36,364 nucleotides of DNA from CACKLF01 sp002725175. GTDB lineage: Bacteria > Pseudomonadota > Alphaproteobacteria > Rhodobacterales > Rhodobacteraceae. Under the pieces are notes generated by a model. That model had not been told where the DNA came from. It saw only the letters and a list, made by a program, of their open reading frames with translations, and searched no databases. Both the position numbers and the translations under genes were made by a program. The stretch is taken from positions 1-36,364 of the forward strand of contig PBQX02000086.1 of assembly GCA_002725175.2 (NCBI GenBank), given 5' to 3'. This document shows positions 1 through 8,063 of the stretch, in pieces (within the stretch, counting starts at the first letter, position 1; each line of letters begins with the position of its first letter).

Positions 1-626
1 AAAAAACATTAATTGGTTTTGCTGGTGCTCCCTGGACAGTTGCTACATACATGATAGCAGGAAAGGGAGGAGACGACCAAAAGGCAGCTAAGGTGCATAT
101 GACTAGAAATCCAGAAGACTTTAGGGTGCTGATAGAAAAATTAACTTTAGCCACAATTGAATATTTGTCCGAACAAATAAAAGCAGGAGCGGACGTAGTA
201 AAAATTTTTGATAGTTGGGCTGGTGCTTTGGGAGGTACATATTTTAAAAACTATGTATATGAACCTATAAAAAAAATTTCTGAGGAAATAAAAAAAAGAC
301 ACCCAGAGGCTAAAGTTATAGCTTTTCCAAGAGGTTGTGGTGCAAACTATAAGTCTTTTTGTGATTTAAAATTTGTGGATTGTATAGCTCTGGATTCAAC
401 AGTACCACCACCATGGATAAAGAAAGAGATACAAAATATTAAAGCAATACAAGGAAACCTTGATCCTATACATTTGGTTACAGGTGGGGATGAAATGTTG
501 AGGCAAATAGATTATATTACGGATAATTATAATAAAGGGCCTTATATTTTTAATTTAGGCCATGGTATTACTCCAGATGCAGATCCGAAAAACGTAGAAA
601 TTTTACTGAAACGGTTATCTCAATAA
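1..626 (+). CDS. hemE: Uroporphyrinogen decarboxylase, 5'-truncated by the window edge
   Basis: The reading frame is open from base 3 and runs to a TAA at 624-626, so the N-terminal part of the gene lies outside the window. HemE removes the four acetate carboxyl groups of uroporphyrinogen III to give coproporphyrinogen III in cytosolic heme synthesis. The visible part opens with the second family signature, GFAGAPWT followed by ATYM, and ends with the conserved glycine/histidine loop NLGHGI and a DPKNVEIL helix, as in full-length HemE. About 208 of the usual 340 or so residues are present. It is followed 8 bases later by a second heme gene, hemG, which suggests co-transcription. The family call is very secure; nothing can be said about its promoter or start. 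Confidence 0.96.
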   Translation, partial: KTLIGFAGAPWTVATYMIAGKGGDDQKAAKVHMTRNPEDFRVLIEKLTLATIEYLSEQIKAGADVVKIFDSWAGALGGTYFKNYVYEPIKKISEEIKKRHPEAKVIAFPRGCGANYKSFCDLKFVDCIALDSTVPPPWIKKEIQNIKAIQGNLDPIHLVTGGDEMLRQIDYITDNYNKGPYIFNLGHGITPDADPKNVEILLKRLSQ

Positions 627-634
627 TTATAGAA

Positions 635-1156
635 ATGAAAAAATATTTAATTATTTATTCTACCGTAGACGGGCAGACAAAGAAAATTTCTGAAAGAATT
701 TCCGATAGACTAAAGAAAAAAGACAGCGTTACCATATTTTCATTAGAAAAAGCTAATAATGAAGATATAGATAAATTTGATTTTATAATAATTGGCGCCA
801 GTATAAGATATGGAAAGCACAGAGATAATTTATTTAAATTTATTAAAGAAAATAAAATAACTTTAGAGTCAAAAATGACAGCATTTTTCTCTGTTAATGT
901 AGTGGCAAGGAAACCTGAAAAAAGTGAAGCAGACACTAACCCGTACATAAGAAAATTTATAGTTTTGTCGGATTGGAAGCCTAACTATTTAACTGTGTTT
1001 GCAGGAAAAATTGATTACCCAAAATTAAGAACATTAGATAAAGTTATGATTAGAATAATAATGTGGTTAACTAAAGGTCCTACAGATACAAGTATTTCTC
1101 ACGAATTCACAGACTGGGAGAAAGTAGACAAATTTACAGAAAAAATATCGTCTTAA
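635..1156 (+). CDS. hemG: Flavodoxin-type protoporphyrinogen IX dehydrogenase (HemG)
   Basis: This 173-residue protein resembles Escherichia coli HemG over its whole length. It starts with a flavodoxin FMN phosphate loop (YSTVDGQT, residues 9-16). It carries the GASIRYGKH segment near residues 54-62, the HemG-specific loop VNVVARKPEK near residues 89-98, and a C-terminal TDT...TDWE region. HemG oxidises protoporphyrinogen IX to protoporphyrin IX and passes electrons to quinone at the inner membrane. The ATG lies 8 bases after hemE with no strong ribosome binding site, so translation may be coupled. This oxidase type is best known from Gammaproteobacteria, whereas most Alphaproteobacteria use the unrelated membrane protein HemJ, so its presence here is notable. 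A generic flavodoxin is less likely because of the VARKPEK loop. Confidence 0.9.
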   Translation: MKKYLIIYSTVDGQTKKISERISDRLKKKDSVTIFSLEKANNEDIDKFDFIIIGASIRYGKHRDNLFKFIKENKITLESKMTAFFSVNVVARKPEKSEADTNPYIRKFIVLSDWKPNYLTVFAGKIDYPKLRTLDKVMIRIIMWLTKGPTDTSISHEFTDWEKVDKFTEKISS

Positions 1157-1248
1157 AATGTTTTATTGACTTATAATGTGTTTTTATTTAAAAGAATCTT
1201 CATTCTTTCTCATCACTTTACGTTCATCTCAAAATTAAATTAACAGTT

Positions 1249-2532
1249 ATGATAGATATAGCTAAAACATCTCACTTATCATTAAGTGAACTAAAGACTA
1301 AAAGTCCCGCGGATCTGGTATTATTAGCTGAAAAACTGGAAATAGAAAACGCATCTACTATGCGTAAGGGTGATATAATGTTTGCTATTTTAAAAGAAAT
1401 GGCACAGGAGGGAGCAGAAATATCAGGCGATGGTGTATTGGAAGTTTTACAAGATGGTTTTGGGTTTTTAAGATCAATCGATGCGAATTATTTACCAGGT
1501 CCCGATGATATATATGTAAGCCCATCTCAGATACGTAAATTTTCTCTTAGAACGGGTGATACAGTCGAAGGCGTAATTAGAGCTCCAAATGAAGGAGAGC
1601 GATATTTTGGACTAGTTAAGGTTAGTAAAATTAATTTCTCGGACCCAGAGGGTGCGAAGCATAAGGTACATTTTGATAATCTAACCCCTTTATACCCTGA
1701 CGAAAGACTTCGGTTAGAGATTGAAGATCCAACCATAAAGGATAAATCTGCAAGAGTAATAGACTTAGTAGCCCCAATTGGAAAGGGTCAGCGTTCTCTC
1801 ATCGTAGCACCCCCCAGGACTGGAAAGACTGTAATTCTACAGAATATTGCTAACTCAATAGAGCAAAACCACCCTGAAGTATATCTTATTGTATTACTTG
1901 TTGATGAAAGACCTGAGGAAGTTACGGATATGCAAAGATCTGTAAAAGGAGAGGTTATTTCTTCTACTTTTGATGAACCCGCAACAAGGCATGTGGCAGT
2001 CTCTGAAATGGTTATTGAGAAATCGAAAAGGTTGGTGGAACATAAAAGAGATGTTGTCATACTTTTAGATAGTATAACAAGGTTAGGAAGAGCCTTTAAC
2101 ACAGTGGTTCCTTCGTCTGGTAAGGTGCTAACAGGAGGTGTTGATGCTAACGCGCTTCAGAGACCAAAGAGATTTTTCGGAGCTGCGAGGAATATAGAAG
2201 AAGGTGGCTCTTTAACCATTGTTTCAACTGCACTTATTGATACAGGCAGTAGAATGGATGAGGTTATATTTGAGGAATTTAAAGGAACAGGAAATTCGGA
2301 GCTTGTTTTAGATAGAAAAGTCGCTGATAAAAGAGTTTTCCCATCAATTGACATTTTAAAGTCGGGTACAAGAAAAGAAGACCTGCTTATGGAGAAAGGT
2401 GAACTTGCAAAGGTTTATGTTCTTCGAAGAATTTTAAACCCTATGGGAACCACTGATGCAATAGAATTTCTTCTTGGAAAATTAAAACAAACAAAGTCAA
2501 ACTCAGATTTTTTTGATTCAATGAATACCTAG
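1249..2532 (+). CDS. rho: Transcription termination factor Rho
   Basis: This 427-residue protein aligns with Rho from end to end. It has an N-terminal helical domain (LSLSELKTKS), an RNA-binding cold-shock-like domain (DGVLEVLQDGFGFLR near residues 62-75, then GPDDIYVSPSQIR), and a RecA-type ATPase with Walker A APPRTGKT at residues 187-194. Further conserved segments are DERPEEVT, the Q-loop KVLTGGVDANAL and the R-loop PKRFFGAARN. Rho is the hexameric RNA helicase that ends transcription of untranslated RNA. The gene follows a 92-base gap after hemG. That leader contains a perfect but AT-rich 7-bp stem (1191-1197 with 1202-1208, loop CTTC) of unknown meaning. It sits ahead of mnmE as in many Alphaproteobacteria. 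Length and motifs are normal. Confidence 0.97.
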   Translation: MIDIAKTSHLSLSELKTKSPADLVLLAEKLEIENASTMRKGDIMFAILKEMAQEGAEISGDGVLEVLQDGFGFLRSIDANYLPGPDDIYVSPSQIRKFSLRTGDTVEGVIRAPNEGERYFGLVKVSKINFSDPEGAKHKVHFDNLTPLYPDERLRLEIEDPTIKDKSARVIDLVAPIGKGQRSLIVAPPRTGKTVILQNIANSIEQNHPEVYLIVLLVDERPEEVTDMQRSVKGEVISSTFDEPATRHVAVSEMVIEKSKRLVEHKRDVVILLDSITRLGRAFNTVVPSSGKVLTGGVDANALQRPKRFFGAARNIEEGGSLTIVSTALIDTGSRMDEVIFEEFKGTGNSELVLDRKVADKRVFPSIDILKSGTRKEDLLMEKGELAKVYVLRRILNPMGTTDAIEFLLGKLKQTKSNSDFFDSMNT

Positions 2533-2546
2533 GATTTTCTTAATAT

Positions 2547-3863
2547 ATGGGAAATATGGTAGAGACTGTTTTCGCAAAATCTTCTGGAGCGGGTGTTTCT
2601 GCGATATGTGTCATCAGGATTAGTGGACCAGACGCGCTAAAAACCATTAACACACTTTTAAAATCAGATCTTAAATCTCCACCTAGGTATGCAGTATTGC
2701 GAACACTCTGGTGGGGTAAAGTTAAATTAGATCAAGCTTTAATAATTTATTTTGCAAAAGAGAGTAGTTTTACCGGAGAAGAAACAGTAGAGATACACCT
2801 TCACGGAAGTAAAGCTATTATTGATATGACTTTTAATGCGTTAAATTCCTTTGAAAATATTAGACCGGCCGGTCCAGGAGATTTCACATTACAAGCTCTT
2901 AAAAATGGTAAACTGAACTTATCTCAAGTAGAAGGGTTGGCCAATTTAATTAATGCAGAAACAGAAGCACAAAAAATTTTAGCGGACAAACTTTTTTCCG
3001 GAAATTTCAATAAAACTGTAGAGTGTTGGAGGTCTAAGTTATTGAATATAAAGGCAAATATAGAAGCAAGCATTGATTTTGCCGAGGAAAACATCGAACT
3101 AGATATTGAAGGAGAGGTTAAAAAACCCATTGATGAGATCATTGGAGAAATATCAAAAGAGGTGGCTGGTAGCTTCTACGTAGAAAAGATCAATAGAGGG
3201 TTTGAGGTCGCTATTGTGGGAGGCCCGAATGTCGGTAAATCAACACTGTTGAATTGCTTAGTTGGTGAGGAGGTGTCTATAGTTTCGGAAATACCTGGAA
3301 CTACTAGAGATGTTATTGAAAAGAAGGTCAATATCGGTGGTCATTTGGTTTCCATTTTTGACTGTGCTGGTTTGAGAGAAACAGTGGATCCAATTGAAAA
3401 AATTGGTGTGGAGAGAACCGAAAAGCGGGCTAATTCTAGTGATTTGAGAATTTTTCTTAAGGACACCCCAGGAGAAGGAGATCCAACATCAATAGAAAGG
3501 AAGAAAAACGATATTGTTCTTGTGTCGAAAATAGATATTAAAAATAGATTCGAGGGATATCTAGGAATTTCTGGAAAGACTGGGGAAGGGGTCATAGATT
3601 TGACTGAACTTATAAGTAGACAAGTTAGAGAATATTTTGAAAAATGTGGATCTACTTGCAATAATAGACACAGAAATGCTATGGGGAAGGCTATAAAGTC
3701 AATGGAAATGGCGAAAAAAAACTTAAAGGATATAGGTATAAACATTGAATTTGTAGCTGAGGATATAAGGCAAGCACTTTTGAGTTTGGAAGATCTTTTG
3801 GGTAAAATCGATATAGAAGAGGTTTATGGTGAAATTTTCTCTAGGTTTTGTATTGGAAAATAG
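2547..3863 (+). CDS. mnmE: tRNA modification GTPase MnmE (TrmE)
   Basis: MnmE works with MnmG to add the carboxymethylaminomethyl or aminomethyl group to the wobble uridine of certain tRNAs. The protein (438 residues) has the N-terminal tetrahydrofolate-binding domain (AICVIRISGPDAL), a central helical domain and an inserted G domain. The G domain shows G1 GPNVGKST (226-233), G2 GTTRD (251-255) and G3 DCAG (272-275). It ends with the diagnostic C-terminal motif FCIGK, which carries the catalytic-region cysteine. The G4 motif, normally NKxD, reads SKID (327-330). A second ATG at 2556 is an alternative start, with GGGA a few bases upstream. The stop codon touches the ATG of mnmG directly, so the two partner proteins are probably made in a coupled way. 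Confidence 0.96.
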   Translation: MGNMVETVFAKSSGAGVSAICVIRISGPDALKTINTLLKSDLKSPPRYAVLRTLWWGKVKLDQALIIYFAKESSFTGEETVEIHLHGSKAIIDMTFNALNSFENIRPAGPGDFTLQALKNGKLNLSQVEGLANLINAETEAQKILADKLFSGNFNKTVECWRSKLLNIKANIEASIDFAEENIELDIEGEVKKPIDEIIGEISKEVAGSFYVEKINRGFEVAIVGGPNVGKSTLLNCLVGEEVSIVSEIPGTTRDVIEKKVNIGGHLVSIFDCAGLRETVDPIEKIGVERTEKRANSSDLRIFLKDTPGEGDPTSIERKKNDIVLVSKIDIKNRFEGYLGISGKTGEGVIDLTELISRQVREYFEKCGSTCNNRHRNAMGKAIKSMEMAKKNLKDIGINIEFVAEDIRQALLSLEDLLGKIDIEEVYGEIFSRFCIGK

Positions 3864-5735
3864 ATGTTTCACGTGAAACATATATATGATGTTGTGGTAA
3901 TTGGAGGGGGGCATGCTGGTGTAGAAGCTGCCCACGCAGCAAACAGATTAGGAATGAACACCGCTCTGGTCACCCACAGTTTTTCTAAAATAGGAGAAAT
4001 GTCATGTAATCCAGCTATAGGAGGATTGGGAAAAGGTCATCTGGTTCGAGAGATAGATGCTTTAGGCGGACTGATGGGTGTTGTAGCTGATAAAGCTGGA
4101 ATACAGTTCAGACTTCTTAACAGAAAGAAGGGTCCCGCTGTAAGGGGACCAAGAACACAAGCCGATAGAAAGATTTATCGCAGAGAAATGCAAAAACTTA
4201 TATCGAATACTCCTGGTTTGTCAGTGATTGAAGGGGAGGTTTCAGACATATTAATTGAAGGTGGTTCTATAAGGGGTATAGTTTTAAACGAAAAAGAGGA
4301 AGTACTATCTAAATCTGTAATTCTTACAACGGGTACTTTTTTAAATGGTATAATCCATATAGGAAAAGAGAAAAGAGAGGGTGGACGCCTAGGGGAAAAT
4401 GCATCAAAAAAATTGGCGGAAAAGCTATATTCTTTAGGAATAGTTACAGGTAGGTTAAAAACAGGTACCCCACCCAGGTTGCTTAAGTCTAGTATAAATT
4501 GGGATTCTGTAAGCTATCAAGATGCCGATGAAGAACCACAAATGTTTTCTTTTCTTCACCAAAAACCTTTTAATAAACAAATTAAGTGCGGAATTACATA
4601 CACCAATAAAGAGACCCACACTGTTATTAAAAATAACCTTAAAAATTCTGCCATATATGGAGGGGATATTGATAGTAGTGGTCCAAGGTACTGCCCCTCT
4701 ATAGAGGACAAAATTGTTCGCTTTTCTGAAAGAGATTACCACCAGGTTTTTCTAGAGCCTGAAGGTTTAGATTCCTCTGTCATTTATCCAAATGGTATTT
4801 CCACTTCTATGCCGGAGGATATACAAAAGGAATATATTTCAACGATAAAGGGTTTAGAGAGCGCTGAAATTTTACAACCAGGTTATGCAATAGAATATGA
4901 TTATATAGACCCAAGGTCTTTAGATAGAACGCTTAGATTGGGTAAATTAGAAGGTTTCTATTTCGCAGGCCAGATAAATGGAACAACAGGTTACGAAGAA
5001 GCAGCTGCGCAGGGTTTAGTAGCTGGTTTAAATGCAGCCCTATGGGTAAAAAACATGGAACCGGCAATTTTTAAGAGATCTGAGTGCTATATCGGAGTAT
5101 TAGTAGATGATCTAGTAACTAGGGGAGTAAGTGAACCATATAGAATGTTTACTTCGAGGGCTGAGTATAGACTTATATTGCGTTCAGATAATGCTGATAC
5201 AAGGTTGACTAATTATGGAAGACGAATTGGCAGTGTAGACAAGGTTAGATATGAGATTTTCTGTGAAAAAACAAAGCAGATTTCTAAAAACAAAACCATT
5301 GTAAAAAATAAACTTTTCTCACCAAATGAAATTGAAAAAAAGGGGATATTAATTAATAAGGACGGAGTCAAAAGATCTTTATACAAGCTAATTTCCTACC
5401 CAAATATCAGCAGAGAGGAAATCGAAGCTATTTATCCTGAATATAAAACTATACCAGAAGATATAAAAATCCAGATAGAAAATGATGCTCGTTATGATAC
5501 CTACATAAGGCGACAAGAAAACGAAATTGAAATGCTAAAGAGGGATAATTCTTATAAGATACCAAATAATTTTAATTATAGTGACGTTATAGGTTTGTCT
5601 AATGAACTTTCCAGCAAGCTCAAAAAAATAAAACCTCAATCTCTTGATCAAGCGGGACGAATAGAAGGAATGACACCTGCAGCCCTAACATTAATACTTA
5701 TGAGGCTGAAAACCCAAAATAAAAAGCAGGCTTGA
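3864..5735 (+). CDS. mnmG: tRNA uridine-5-carboxymethylaminomethyl modification enzyme MnmG (GidA)
   Basis: This 623-residue protein is the FAD- and NADH-binding partner of MnmE in wobble-uridine modification. An FAD-binding Rossmann loop (VIGGGHAGVEAA) begins around residue 12 and is followed by CNPAIGGLGKGHLVREIDALGG. Both GidA family signatures are present: GPRYCPSIEDKIVRF and AGQINGTTGYEEAAAQG. The length is typical. The first residues, MFHVKH, come from a perfect parS palindrome that covers the start codon (bases 3865-3880), so the N-terminus is shaped by a DNA site rather than by enzyme function. The start abuts the mnmE stop and the stop overlaps the rsmG ATG by one base. Confidence 0.97.
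   Translation: MFHVKHIYDVVVIGGGHAGVEAAHAANRLGMNTALVTHSFSKIGEMSCNPAIGGLGKGHLVREIDALGGLMGVVADKAGIQFRLLNRKKGPAVRGPRTQADRKIYRREMQKLISNTPGLSVIEGEVSDILIEGGSIRGIVLNEKEEVLSKSVILTTGTFLNGIIHIGKEKREGGRLGENASKKLAEKLYSLGIVTGRLKTGTPPRLLKSSINWDSVSYQDADEEPQMFSFLHQKPFNKQIKCGITYTNKETHTVIKNNLKNSAIYGGDIDSSGPRYCPSIEDKIVRFSERDYHQVFLEPEGLDSSVIYPNGISTSMPEDIQKEYISTIKGLESAEILQPGYAIEYDYIDPRSLDRTLRLGKLEGFYFAGQINGTTGYEEAAAQGLVAGLNAALWVKNMEPAIFKRSECYIGVLVDDLVTRGVSEPYRMFTSRAEYRLILRSDNADTRLTNYGRRIGSVDKVRYEIFCEKTKQISKNKTIVKNKLFSPNEIEKKGILINKDGVKRSLYKLISYPNISREEIEAIYPEYKTIPEDIKIQIENDARYDTYIRRQENEIEMLKRDNSYKIPNNFNYSDVIGLSNELSSKLKKIKPQSLDQAGRIEGMTPAALTLILMRLKTQNKKQA
3865..3880. promoter_or_regulatory. parS: parS centromere site, copy 1
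   Basis: The 16-bp sequence TGTTTCACGTGAAACA is a perfect palindrome that matches the conserved chromosomal parS bound by ParB. With the flanking bases the palindrome extends to 18 bp (3864-3881). It overlaps the mnmG start codon and encodes residues FHVKH. ParB encoded at 7161-8063 would load here as a CTP-dependent clamp and spread along the DNA. Finding the site close to parAB and origin-proximal genes fits the family pattern. The match is exact; binding is an inference. Confidence 0.95.
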
Positions 5736-6364
5736 TGACTGTTGATTTTTTTGGGAATGTTTCACGTGAAACAAAAAAAAGTTTCATGGTTTTTGAAGAA
5801 CTATTAAAAAAGTGGAATAAAAAAATCAATTTAGTTTCTTCGGCCACTACAAATGATTTTAGGGAAAGGCATGTTCTAGATAGTTTACAACTGATTCAAT
5901 TTGCAAAAACAGAAAAAGGTGTTTGGTTAGATATTGGTTCAGGAGGCGGATTTCCAGGAATACCACTGGCAATATATTCGAAAGAGAAACACCCCGAGTT
6001 TAAGTTTAATTTCATGGACAGCAACTCAAAGAAATGTTTGTTTCTGGAGGAGGTTTGCAGAAAATTAAATATTGAGGGTAATGTTATATGTGATAGGATA
6101 GAGGCGGCACCTATTGTCAGTTGTGATTATGTTGTATCTAGAGCCTTGGCGCCATTGGATGATTTGTTAGGATATTCAAAAAGGCACAGGAATTTTATGG
6201 GTAAGTCATTGTTTTTAAAAGGAAAAAAATTTAAGGAAGAAATATTGCATGCCAAATCTCGTTGGCATTTTATTTATAAGATTCATCAAAGCTTAAGTCA
6301 TAAAGATGGTAAAATAGTTGAAATTGACCACCACAAGTTGTTGAATGAGGTAGAGCATGATTAA
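5735..6364 (+). CDS. rsmG: 16S rRNA (guanine-527-N7) methyltransferase RsmG (GidB)
   Basis: RsmG methylates N7 of G527 in 16S rRNA using S-adenosylmethionine. The 209-residue protein has the SAM-binding glycine motif WLDIGSGGGFPGIPLA, the upstream HVLDSL motif, and the later VSRALAPLDDL segment expected for this family. I chose the ATG at 5735, which shares its A with the TGA of mnmG; a TTG one codon earlier is also possible. Codons 8-13 (NVSRET) are encoded by the second parS site. The 3' end overlaps parA by 8 bases. The motifs and gene order make the call very secure. Confidence 0.95.
   Translation: MTVDFFGNVSRETKKSFMVFEELLKKWNKKINLVSSATTNDFRERHVLDSLQLIQFAKTEKGVWLDIGSGGGFPGIPLAIYSKEKHPEFKFNFMDSNSKKCLFLEEVCRKLNIEGNVICDRIEAAPIVSCDYVVSRALAPLDDLLGYSKRHRNFMGKSLFLKGKKFKEEILHAKSRWHFIYKIHQSLSHKDGKIVEIDHHKLLNEVEHD
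5758..5773. promoter_or_regulatory. parS: parS centromere site, copy 2
   Basis: A second exact copy of TGTTTCACGTGAAACA lies 1.9 kb after the first, inside the N-terminal codons of rsmG. Here the same palindrome is read in another frame and yields NVSRET instead of FHVKH. The bases flanking this copy are not palindromic. Two identical sites within 2 kb of parAB are typical of an origin-proximal parS cluster. ParB binding is inferred from the exact match and the neighbouring parAB genes. Confidence 0.95.
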
Positions 6365-7145
6365 TTCTCAGCCTCATGTTATCTCTGTGTCGAATCAAAA
6401 GGGCGGGGTGGGTAAAACAACTACCGCAATTAATTTGGGAACGTCTCTGGCAGCAGTAGGTAAAAAGGTTCTCTTAGTTGATTTAGACCCTCAGGGAAAT
6501 GCTTCTACAGGACTTGGCATAGAAGTTAAAGAAAGGAAGAATACCACATACGATGTTATTTTAGGAACTAAAACACTTTCTGAAACCATAAAAGAAACTA
6601 AGGTGCCTGGCTTACATATAGCACCCTCAAACACAGATTTGTCTTCAGCAGACATAGATTTAAGTCAGGATAGAAAAAGGGTTTTACGACTTAAAGAATC
6701 ATTAACTGGAGATTTTTTTAATTCATTGGATTATGTATTAATCGACTGTCCACCTGCCCTAAATATTTTAACAGTTAATGCTTTTGTGGCTTCTACATCT
6801 GTGCTCGTGCCTTTACAAACAGAGTTTTTCGCATTGGAAGGTCTTTCACAATTAATTTTGACTATACAAGAAGTAAGAAAAAACCTTAACAAAAACTTAA
6901 AGATACATGGAATTGTTTTAACAATGTATGATCGAAGAAATAAACACGCCCAATCTGTAGAAGATGATGTACGAGAAAATCTGGGAGAGTTAGTATTCGA
7001 TACTGTGGTTCCAAGAAATGTAAGGTTAAGTGAAGCGTCATCATATGCTTTACCAGCTGTTATCTACGATCAAAAGTGCAGTGGAGCACTAGCTTATCAA
7101 AAACTTGCTGCAGAACTATTGAAGAGGCAGGAGAAAATTAATTAA
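6357..7145 (+). CDS. parA: Chromosome partitioning ATPase ParA
   Basis: ParA (262 residues) is the ATPase that moves ParB-parS complexes so that replicated origins separate. It carries the deviant Walker A motif KGGVGKTTT (residues 15-23, with the signature lysine at 15), the DLDPQGNAST motif at 42-51 and the Walker B segment VLIDCPPAL. The ATG at 6357 overlaps the end of rsmG by 8 bases. The protein is short and lacks an N-terminal DNA-binding extension, so it is the chromosomal type (ParA/Soj) rather than a large plasmid ParA. ParB follows after 15 bases. Confidence 0.96.
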   Translation: MINSQPHVISVSNQKGGVGKTTTAINLGTSLAAVGKKVLLVDLDPQGNASTGLGIEVKERKNTTYDVILGTKTLSETIKETKVPGLHIAPSNTDLSSADIDLSQDRKRVLRLKESLTGDFFNSLDYVLIDCPPALNILTVNAFVASTSVLVPLQTEFFALEGLSQLILTIQEVRKNLNKNLKIHGIVLTMYDRRNKHAQSVEDDVRENLGELVFDTVVPRNVRLSEASSYALPAVIYDQKCSGALAYQKLAAELLKRQEKIN

Positions 7146-7160
7146 AACACATGGTTTCTT

Positions 7161-8063
7161 ATGAATAAAAAAAGTTTAGGCAGAGGACTTTCATCCCTAC
7201 TTTCAGATACACAAATTGATCTAAACAACGATCAAGATGTGAACTTTGTAGAGGAACCTAATAATATAAAAAGGTCCAAGACACTTTCCTTAATACCAAT
7301 TGAAAAAATACAACCAAATATAAATCAACCTAGAAAGACATTTTCTGAAGAAGAATTGACCGAATTAAAGAATTCCATAGAATCTAAAGGGTTACTTCAA
7401 CCAATTATTGTTAGAGAAAAAGGTGGGTACTATGAAATAGTGGCAGGGGAAAGGCGTTGGAGAGCCGCTCAATTAGCCCAACTTCACGAGATACCAGCTC
7501 TTATAAAAGAGTTAACGGATATTGAGGTATTGGAAATTGCTATAATAGAAAACATTCAGAGAAGTAATTTGAATCCTTATGAAGAGGCTTTGGGATACAA
7601 GCAACTTCTGGAGAAATTCAATTATACTCAAGAAGAGCTTGCTTCCAACCTTGGAAAGTCAAGAGTATATATTACAAATTTAACTCGATTGTTAAACCTC
7701 CCCGATAGCGTACTTAAGTTTCTAAAAGATGGCACATTAACAGCAGGCCATGCTAGAGCTTTGATAGGTGTAGATAAAGCCTTAGAAATAGCAAAGTCTA
7801 TTGTAAAAAACGAATTATCAGTTAGAGAAACCGAAAGACTAGTAAAAGAATTTTCAAAAAAGAATCTAAAGTCAAAAAGTACACTAAAAGAGAAAGATGC
7901 AGACACTGAAATGTTGGAAAGTGAGCTATCTGCAGAACTTGGTTTTCCCGTTTCAATTTCTCATAATGAAGGAGAAAAGCGGGGAAGATTAGTTTTCAAC
8001 TACAGGAATTTAGAGGACTTAGACCGGGTTATTAACATAATTTTGAAGAAAACAAGTGATTAG
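7161..8063 (+). CDS. parB: Chromosome partitioning protein ParB (parS-binding CTPase)
   Basis: The 300-residue protein has the ParB layout. An N-terminal ParA-interaction segment (KKSLGRGLSSLL) is followed by a CTP-binding ParB/Srx domain with GERRWRA at residues 96-102 and ENIQR at 130-134. A helix-turn-helix around residues 155-180 (TQEELASNLGKSRVYITN) and a C-terminal dimerisation region complete it. It binds parS and slides on DNA as a clamp; two perfect parS sites lie 1.4 and 3.3 kb upstream in the same transcription unit, so spreading could also affect its own operon. The stop overlaps the convergent hemW stop by 4 bases, which leaves no room for a separate terminator. Confidence 0.96.
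   Translation: MNKKSLGRGLSSLLSDTQIDLNNDQDVNFVEEPNNIKRSKTLSLIPIEKIQPNINQPRKTFSEEELTELKNSIESKGLLQPIIVREKGGYYEIVAGERRWRAAQLAQLHEIPALIKELTDIEVLEIAIIENIQRSNLNPYEEALGYKQLLEKFNYTQEELASNLGKSRVYITNLTRLLNLPDSVLKFLKDGTLTAGHARALIGVDKALEIAKSIVKNELSVRETERLVKEFSKKNLKSKSTLKEKDADTEMLESELSAELGFPVSISHNEGEKRGRLVFNYRNLEDLDRVINIILKKTSD

Noticed and set aside
1166..1177. TTGACT and TATAAT before rho
   Set aside because: The two hexamers touch each other with no spacer, so they cannot be the -35 and -10 of one promoter. Neither has a convincing partner at the right distance.
1191..1208. Perfect 7-bp stem with CTTC loop in the rho leader
   Set aside because: The stem is almost all A-T and has no U tract after it, so it is too weak to call a terminator; it may be chance.
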